Source: Liquidambar formosana (lineage: Eukaryota > Streptophyta > Magnoliopsida > Saxifragales > Altingiaceae). From it: 64,000 nt of DNA. Positions 28,304 through 37,300 of the stretch are shown here, piece after piece (position 1 is the stretch's first letter; every line of letters starts with the position of its first letter). The position numbers and the translations under genes were made by a program. The notes below the pieces were generated by a model. It made no database searches. It was not told the DNA's origin and was given only the letters and a program-made list of their open reading frames with translations. The stretch lies in NCBI GenBank assembly GCA_039720395.1, contig CM077827.1, positions 22,348,375 through 22,412,374 on the forward strand, in the 5' to 3' direction.

Positions 28304-31300
28304 AATCACAACACTTTGTGATTTCATATTTTTAACTCTTAACTCCATGGACATATCATGTAAATATAAAGAATAGAATAGAAATGATAGAAAAGCCCTT
28401 TTATTAAATTAATAATAAATGTGACATACAATAAATGAAATCCTATGATTGTTTTTTATCCTTAAAGCATCATCTCTATGATTGGCTGTAGGGCATACAA
28501 CTAACAGTCATTTGGAATCCAATGTTGTGATAGAGATGGAAGGGGTGCTTCATGTTGAAGGTTCTAGGGAGAATGGTACCTTAGTGGAGGCTGATTTTTC
28601 TAAGTCAAGAGCTGAGATGGTTGGTTCTGGTTTTGATTCGTGTGATTGTCGCAATAATGATAAGGAGGACTGCTCCTCGGTTGATGATTTTGTTTCCAGA
28701 GGTACAATTTAAGGCAATTAAGAAGATTGTGTGAATAGAGACTTCTCAAGTACTGGTTCATCTAAGCCCATTGACTGTTTTCCTATTGATTGTATGGAAC
28801 CAGACTTTGATTTTGTTAACAGGATGGGCATGGGTGGTAATTTATTGCTTGAATATGAGTCTATGAACGAGGTGGAAGTTTCTGAATGGGTTAAATCTCA
28901 AGTGAGAGGTTTGAGTAAGTTTCTTGGGCTGTCTGTTTCTAAGATGAAGTGATTTCTTTGTTATCTTCTATTAAAAAGAATAAATGGAGGGTGAATGGGG
29001 TGGTGTCACATAGGAAAAGATTGGTTAGTCTGGAGGATAGGAGGAAACGTGAATTGAAAAAACTTGAATGGACAATTAATTATTAGGGTAAGGTGAATGG
29101 GAGAGTAGTGGATGGGGAGGAGAATAGTGGGGTTAGTTGTCTTGAATTGGTTAAGTTATGAAGTTAAAAATTATTTGCTGGAATGTGAGGGGGCTCAACA
29201 ATTTAGAGAGAAGAAGGAGGTTTAAATCCTTTTTTTTTAAAATTGTAAGGGGACATTTTGGTGCTACAAGAATCCAAAATGGATGCCATTTGTAGGGATA
29301 TTATTAGAGATCTGTGGGGAGGTAGTTATGTTCAATGGGCTGAGTTGGGAGCTATTGGCATGGCGGGGGGGAATTCTAATTATGTGGGATGGTAGAGTTT
29401 TATCCAAGATGGATGAGTTGGTGGGAACATTTTCGGTTTCTTGTATTTTCAAAAATGTTGATGATGGTTTTGAATGGGTTTTAACGGGAGTTTGTGGTCC
29501 CAATGCTAATGCATTAAGGGCATCATTTTGGTTAGAATTGGAAGGTGTTAAAGTTAAATGGGGTCTCCCTTGGTGTGTGGTTGGGGATTTTAACGTTGTT
29601 CGCTATCCAAATAAGAAGGATTGCATGGTGACCTCGGTAGCCATGAGGTTATTTTTTGATTTTGTAAACTCTAATGATTTGTTTGACCCTCCGCTTCTTG
29701 GTGGTTGGTTTACTTGGTCTGATTTTCAGGATAACCTTTGTCTTTCAAGGTTGGATAGGTTCTTTTTTTCTCATTCATGGGAAGAACATTTTTCTAGAGT
29801 TATTCAATCCGCTCTCCTTAGGCCACTTTCCGATTATGTTCCTTTACTCCTTGATATTAAAGGTTTGAAAATTGTTAAGCCCTTTTTGTTTTGAAAATGT
29901 GGTTAGAAATATATAGTTTTGTGGATTTTGTAAAACATTGGTGGGATTCCTTCTCTTTTGATGGTCATCCAAGTTTTGTCTTTGCCAAAAAGTCAAAAGC
30001 GTTGAAAGATTGTTTGAAGACTTGGAATAAAGAAGTGTTTGGTAATATTAGAGAATCTATGGATAGGGTATTGGATTTTGATTCGTACCTTTGATGAGAA
30101 AGAGGGAGTGGATGGCTTGTCAGAAGCGGATAAAATTAGTAGAATTGAGGCCAAACCAGAGTTTGCCAAGTTAGTGCAGTTAGAAGAAATTAGTTGGAGA
30201 CAAAAGTCTAGAGCATTATGGCTAAAGAAATTTGTCATTTCTAGGAAGATCTTTTCTATGAAGAGGAGGATTGGAGACGTTTTGTTGATGAATTAGAGTT
30301 TCCTACCATTGACCATGTGGATGCGGACTTTTTGGTTTAGCATTGAAGAAACACAGGCTTTGGAGGCCATCAACTCTCTTGATGGGGACAAAGTTCCCGG
30401 TCCGAATGGTATGTCTATTGCTTTTTTTAAAAAGTGTTGGTTGGTTAGTAAAGATGAATTGTTGAAGGTCTTTGGGGAATTTTTTGTTAATGCCAAGTTT
30501 GAAAAAAGTCTTAATGCTACTTTTATTGCTCTTATCCCTAAGAAATGTGAGGTGGTGGATGTTAAAGACATTCGCCCAATTTCCTTACTTGGTAGTGTTT
30601 ATAAGATTATTTCCAAGGTCTTGTCTTCTAGACTCGCAAAAGTTGTGGGTTCTCTTATGCTTTTACTAGTGGTAGACAAATTGTGTATGCAGCTCTTGTT
30701 GCTAATAAATGTGTGGATTCTGGACTTAAAAGTGGAGAAGGCTTATGATCATGTCAATTGGAATTTCCTCATTTATATTTTCTTAGGAGAATGGGCTTTG
30801 GGGAGAAATGGTGCAAATGGATTTCTTGGTGTATCTCTACTACTCATTTCTCAGTTTTGGTGAATGGCACTCCTTATGGCTTCTTCTAGCCCTAGGGGTA
30901 TCTACCAAGGGACCTCTTTCTCCATTACTATTTATTTTAGTGATGGAATTTTTGAGTTATTTTGTGGCTAAGGCTATGGAAGCTAATTTTTTGGAGGGTT
31001 TCTCGATTGGAGATGGTGGGAATGGGTTTGGCAAGGTGTCACACTTGCTTTTTGCCGACAATGTTCTTCTTTTTTGTAGTGTTGATAAAGACCAAATGCA
31101 AAATTTGAGCGGTATTCTCCTTTGTTTTGAAGCGGTTTCGGGCTTAAAGTTAATCTTGGTAAAAGTGAAATTATTCTGGTAGGTAGGCTGGTTAATCTTA
31201 ATCGTCTTGCTTCTATTCTTGGTTGTAAGATTAGTATTTTGCCGGTTAGATACCTTGGCCTTCCCTTGGGAGCCCGATTCAAAGATACAAAAGTTTGGGA

Positions 31301-34300
31301 CTCCGTGATTGAGAAGATTGATAAGAGACTTAGTGGCTGGAAGAAATGTTATCTTTCTAAAGGAGGTAAATTGACTCTTATTAAAAGTGTTCTCTCTAGT
31401 ATCCCTACTTACTTCATGTCTATTCACAAAATTCCTAGATTGGTGGCTATTAGAATTGAAAAACTTCAAAGGAATTTCTTGTGGAATGGTTTGGGAGGAG
31501 AGTGTAAATTTCACCTTGTGAATTATCATACTGTGTGTCTCTCTAAATACTTGGGTGGTTTGGGAATTAGACCTATTTCTTGTATTAATCAAGCTCTCAT
31601 GGCTAAATGGCTTTGGAAGTTTGGTAAGGGCAATCAAGGTCTATGGCGTGATGTGGTGGTTTGGAAGTATGGTGTTTCTAGTGAAGGGTGGTGGACTAAG
31701 GAAGTTAGAGGTTCACATGGTTTGGGCCTTTGGAAAGCAATTCTGCAAGCCTTTATGATTTCAAGAAGGAGATTGGTTTTATAGTTGGGGATGGACGTAG
31801 AGTGAGTTTTTGGAAGGATGTGTGGTGCTCTGATTTTCCTCTTATGCATGAATTCCCTTCTTTGTTTGATATTGCTCAAGACAAGGAAGCTTTGGTTAGG
31901 GATAATATGGAAGTAGTTAATGGTGCTATTTTTTGGAACATCATTTTTGTAAGACGGTTCAATGATTGGGAGTTGGAAAGTGTCTTACTCGTCTTTCAAA
32001 TGCTTTATGATTGCAAGATTTTGTGAGAATGACTCTTTGGTGTGGCGTAAGGACTCTAAAGGACTATTCTCCATAAAATCTTTCTTCAATATTTTGAGGC
32101 CTTTTGGCATTTCCTTTTTACTGGCCAAGAATATTTGGATTAATTCAATTCCTTCTGAAGTGGCCTTCTTTTGTTGGTTGGTGGGTTCCAATAAATGCTT
32201 GTCTTTGGATCACCTTATTGGGAGAGGAGTTCTTATGCCTAATAGATGTGTCTTGTATAAGGAGAAGGCGGAAACAGTGGACCATCTTTTCATTCATTGC
32301 ATGGTGGCTAGGAGCCTTTGGATGTTCATTTTCAATTTATTTGGTGCCCAATGGGTCCTTCCTTCTTCTACTTTTGATCTCCTCTCGGGTTGGTGGTTAA
32401 AAAGTGGCAACAAACAAGCTAAAGTGGTTTGGAGAATGGTCCCCCATGCTATTTTTTGGTGTATTTGGAGAGAGAGGAACCTTAGGACTTTGAAGGGATT
32501 GAAAAGTCGGTCATTGTCCTCATATCTGTTCTTACTAAGAATCTTTTTTGGTGGTATTCTAGCTTTGCTAAGATTAGCAATCTTTCTTTTGTACACTTCT
32601 TAGGTTCCCTGAAGATATAAAGGAGTCTCTTTTTTGTGCTTTTTCTTCTTGCTTTGTTCTTGTATATGTCTCATGTACTTGAGCTTTGCCTCTTGTTATT
32701 AATACAAATTTTACTTCATCAAAAAAAAATTTAACATTGTTAATGTTTGATTCTAATTACTTTTATATCTATATATACTAAATGAAAGTTGAAAAAATTA
32801 GTAATTATAACAAAAAAAAAAAATTTAAAAGGAACCGTAAAATTCTTTACTTACAAAGGTTACTAGGTTGAATAAAGTCACTAAAACTCTTTGAAAATAT
32901 TAACATATAGGGATTATGGGGGAAAAACATGCATATTAATAAGTTTGGGCATGTAATTCAAGCTTAAATTTTTTTATAGTTGTCATGACCGTGACGTTAT
33001 GTAACGCCATTATACTCATGTCTTGTTAAAGCTTACCCTCACTCTTAAAGAGACCCTTACCATTATTTAAAATTGTGTACTAAACAAGGACTTAAATATC
33101 GATACCGATGGATAAATCAAGGGTCCAAAAACATGGATATATCGGATATATTAATAGATATGTCGAAAATTTCGATATCGATTCAGAGATATGGTGGACG
33201 TTGTTAGTTAAACACGTATATTTTCATTGAAACTCTGGGAAACAATGATTAGACTATAATAAACAGTTTAGAATTGAAGTATTGCAATTTAAGTGGGTAT
33301 GAGACAAGTATGTATTGTGTAGGGTATAGAAAGTGTACCACACTGGGCAAAAGGGTGAATATTTTAAGAGATTAAATAAAAGATATTACTTGATAACACT
33401 AATTTAAGCCACGAGTATAATTGAAATATTTATATAAATCAGTACTAAAAGAGTAAGAGGTGATAATTTTGACACAATAACATAAAAATGAATACCCACC
33501 CTTAGGTAGCCCACTTGGTAAGGGTGAATTAGTGATTGTGTTGTTAGGCGCATGGTCACGGGTTCGATTTCCCGCTAGGAAAACTCAAGATTTAAGTGGG
33601 GGGGCTGTGGCGGTTGGTTTCTGCACTAGTCTCCTCGGGAGTTTAGGTTCTATGGGTAGTTTCAAAGGACCTGCTATGGGATGGTTCCCCCATTATCAAA
33701 AATAAAAAAATAAAAAAAAAGGTGTGCCTGCCTGTCCGGGAAGGGTAATACTGGTATTTCAAGGTTATATTGGTTTCAATAAATATTCTTAACAACAAGC
33801 AGAACAATGTGTCTTGTGTCAACAACACTTTTGAAATTGAGTTACTAAACACCCAATGAGTAGCAGACTAGCAGTAGTGTTTGCTTCTTCTACTGAAAAG
33901 CAGCTAATACCTAATGCTACAGCTACCCCAAACAGGGTCTAAACACAACACCCTCTCTGGTTATTTTCTTAAATTATTTAATCTAAACCACAATAAGTTT
34001 AGGAAGACTTATTCTTTTTTCCTAAATATTTGAAGTAAAAGAAACTATGAAAAAGATGAGAGTTAAAAAGGTTGTGGGAATAATGAAATTCTAATTGAGG
34101 GTTAGAAGTGCTTCGGTAATGATATAATTTGGTCGGCTAATTTGTGATACAGTATTTGGAAGACTAAGAAGGTGCTCGATAAGTGGAGGAAAAGTACTTT
34201 GGTACCCACATATGAAAACAAAGGTGATTTCTAAAGTGACACCAACAATGTGGTATCAAACTTTAAAAGCATTTGAGGAAACTTAGGGAGAGATTGATTA

Positions 34301-37300
34301 AACAATGATTGAGTAAAGAGTACGAAATCAAACAATTGTACCACAAAATCATTTAGTTTTGTGATAGGAAGGTCAACTTGGGAATTTATTTTGTGATTGA
34401 TGTAAACGTTCAGAGAGAAGAAATAAGACCTCCATATTGTCTTTATCAATTTAAAAAAAAAATTATATGATAGGTCACAGGGAGATAATGTGATGGGTTT
34501 TAAAAATGAAAGGAGTATCAATCAAACATATTCTATGTGATTACAGAAATCTATGGTAGACCATTAAACAAGGAACTAGCGTGGGAACAACTGGATGAGA
34601 GAATAGTGAATTTCCAATCTTAATATTAATATAAAAGTCCTCAAAGGGAAACTCTGCATTATGGTTTGATGTGTTAGGCCGTTAAGAAACAAAATTCTCC
34701 CAATAGTAAGTAGTCAAAATGAGGATATTAGAGTAGATGAGTGGCAATTTGAGAATAGATAGAACAACAAATGAATGCATTCATTAGAAATTGGAGGTGG
34801 CATCAACTGAGGAAAAGATGAGCATAAGTTGTCTAAAATGGTTTGGAAGTTTGACTAGTATGGAGTGAATTTATTAAAGTTGAGGCACCAAAAAGGTAAG
34901 AGGATCCCATGGGTGGGTCCAAAGGGCCCTGCTGTGGGATGGTTCCCCCGTTTAACAACAACAAAAAAAAAAAAAAAAAAAAAAAAATGGTAAAGAGGAT
35001 CGCCAGAACATCATGGGTTGAGGCTATGAGAAAAGACATTAAACCCAAGGAGTTAAGGGAGGAGAGTTAAATGGCAAAAGATGACTCTTGTAGCCAATCC
35101 CAATTAGTTGGGGTTGGGGTTTTGTTGAGTTGGGTATTAATTTATAGCATTGAGGTATTAAATTGTGGCTTTGGGTAATCTTTATTTATGTGAGATGCTG
35201 GATTCAATTTATTCAAGTTGGAAGTTCAAAACTGAGCTGTTTGCCCCTGCATTTAAAATTTCTTTACATGTCTTGTTTCTGTCAAAATTTTGACTCCTTT
35301 TTGATACATTCAAGCAGCTGTGAGTATTGTTATGTAAACGTGAAAAATGATGTGTGTATGCATGAATATAGTCTAATTCTGTGGCTGCACTGGATGGCTA
35401 AAAGGCCTAAGAAGGCACTCCATTGAGTCTACCCTGAACATGTTTTCCCTGAATCTTGTCTCGGGCTTACTTCATCTCTTCCCATCCCTCACTTTTGTTG
35501 ACCACACAAACCATAAAAAGCCTATAAAAATCCTAATCCATGTTAAGGACACAAATGCCTTTGTCCGCCTATCTGGCATTTTTTTTGGATTGGTGAAGGA
35601 TAATTATTGTCCGTGACTGGAGTATGGTATTGGTGTCTTTTGAGTCTTTGAGCTTGGAAGCCATGGGGTCTCTTTCTATGTTGCTGATTTTCTTTGGCTG
35701 AAATCTGTAGGGTCAGTTCTGGCTATGAGTTGGGTCCAAATATGTGGATTTGAACTAGGTCCATCTAATAGGTCTGATTGAAAGCCTCAACTTTGTAAGA
35801 TGGCCCATTTACTAGTTGGTCAATTCGAAAACAAACCATTTTAGATAATTTATTTATTATTGATTATCATCATAAGAGATAAGAAATAACTTGAGAAGTC
35901 AAGAAATAATAATTATTGATTTTGGGATCGACAGTTTTGAGGGGGCCTACCCCATTTTATCGGGGTTCGATCAACCGGTTTATTAAAATGTTCACATTGG
36001 GCCTCTGTACTTCTAGGGGTTGATGGTCTTGGGTTTGATTTTTCTAGTTCTAGTAGAGGTGCTAAGATGATGACCTTTGATGATTGATCCTACCAGTCCA
36101 CTGAGCCACTGCCTAAATGTAAGCAATGTCTCACATTGGGACAGGATTGTTCTGCATATGATTTTGTATCTGAACAAACTATCGAGCCTCATTAGCACTT
36201 GACTCTCTTGAGCACTAGCCGATTAAACTTAAGAGAAGTAGAATTTAGTACCCCCCCCCCCCCCCCCCCCCCCCCCCTCTCTCCCTCCCAAAAAAAAAAA
36301 AAACAAAAACAAAGTGAAAAGAACAAAAAACCAAGGTTAGGACCATATCCAACTCACCCGTACCAACCTTGCTTAACGGGACCAATATTGGTTAATGGCT
36401 TTTCATAAGAGAAGTAATAGAATTTAAAAAGGAAAATCAGCGGGTATTTTGTATTGAAAAAGTTTTGATGAAAAGTGGAAAAGTTTAAAAGAAGTACATA
36501 AGAACTTTGGAGTACACAAGATTGTTCTGTAGATATTGCTCAACTGATTTTCTTTTCTCAATTTTTTATTTATTTTTATTTTTATTTTGTACTTTTATAT
36601 TTTTATTCTTTGAATTGGATGGACAGGGTTAATTCCTCTTAAAGTTCTTTGTGCCATCATCTGTGCTTTGTATCTCAAAGTGTTTGTACCTTGCCCTGAA
36701 TTACTAAATTTTGATAGTATAGGCCTATACATCTTAAGTGCTTCTGCATGTGTATGTGTTCTCATTAAATTTACGTTTTATATGTTAAAAAGTATATGGT
36801 GGGTGGGACTATTCATATTGGACGTATGCATATCTGCATGTTAAACTTTCTCAAGAATCTGTGGTATGTTGGAAAGTCCACTGTTATCCAACTGCTGTCC
36901 ACTAAAGTTTCATTTCATGGGATATTCTCACTCAAAAGGATTTGTGATAATGCTGTTCCTTTATCTTTCTCATCTGTGTATTTTTAATTTTTAATATTTT
37001 TTAACAAATATATATATATTCCTTAGTGGGAAAGACTTATTAACCTTTTCTCAAAATTGTAAAACATCTTTCCTCAATTTAGTTGTTTTAAATTATTTAT
37101 TTTTGTCGAATTTTTCATGTTATATGTTATTTGATTATTTTACTACACTTCTTTAGTTCTTATTGATAAGCCACTAATATATTGACCGGTACTTCCCAAT
37201 TACTGAAAATCCATTCTTGCTTTTCTATTTAAACAGGTGACACCTTTTGCTATGCTCTCGCGCTCTGCAGCAGGAATACGAGGATCAACATTGGTAAGGC

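Larger units (their letters stand above)
25305..32727 (+). mobile_element. Near full-length L1 LINE with 22-bp TSD, split by a solo LTR
   Basis: A 22-bp direct repeat (starts aatttaacattg, ends atgtttg) lies at 25283-25304 and, after an A9 tail, at 32728-32749. Between them are an ORF1 region (25440-29150), ORF2 endonuclease (from 29158), reverse transcriptase (30309-31180), a zinc-finger-like RVT region (about 32000-32500) and a 3' UTR ending acttcatc(A)9. After removing the nested 1.7-kb LTR the element is about 5.7 kb, a usual full length for plant L1. Stops and frameshifts throughout show it is inactive. It has the same orientation as CNX1. Confidence 0.93.
17317..37236 (+). other. Giant CNX1 intron (19.9 kb)
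   Basis: Donor gtatca directly after VMMQESLK, acceptor atttaaacag before [13 protein letters not shown], both phase 0. The intron is built from nested transposons. Segments with nothing recognisable are 20613-21254, 21430-22990, 32750-33085, 33725-34100 and 35145-37230. Of these, 22340-22460 has several 'gttatgg/cgtaatgg' motifs suggestive of a decayed MITE, and about 33930 has a caaacagggtct sequence like a MITE terminus. Confidence 0.85.

Noticed and set aside
30957..31637. 226-codon minus-strand ORF
   Set aside because: It is the shadow of the L1 reverse transcriptase on the other strand.
33500..33575. Possible functional tRNA gene at the SINE head
   Set aside because: A- and B-boxes are present, but the sequence does not fold as a tRNA cloverleaf and it continues into a SINE body and poly(A).
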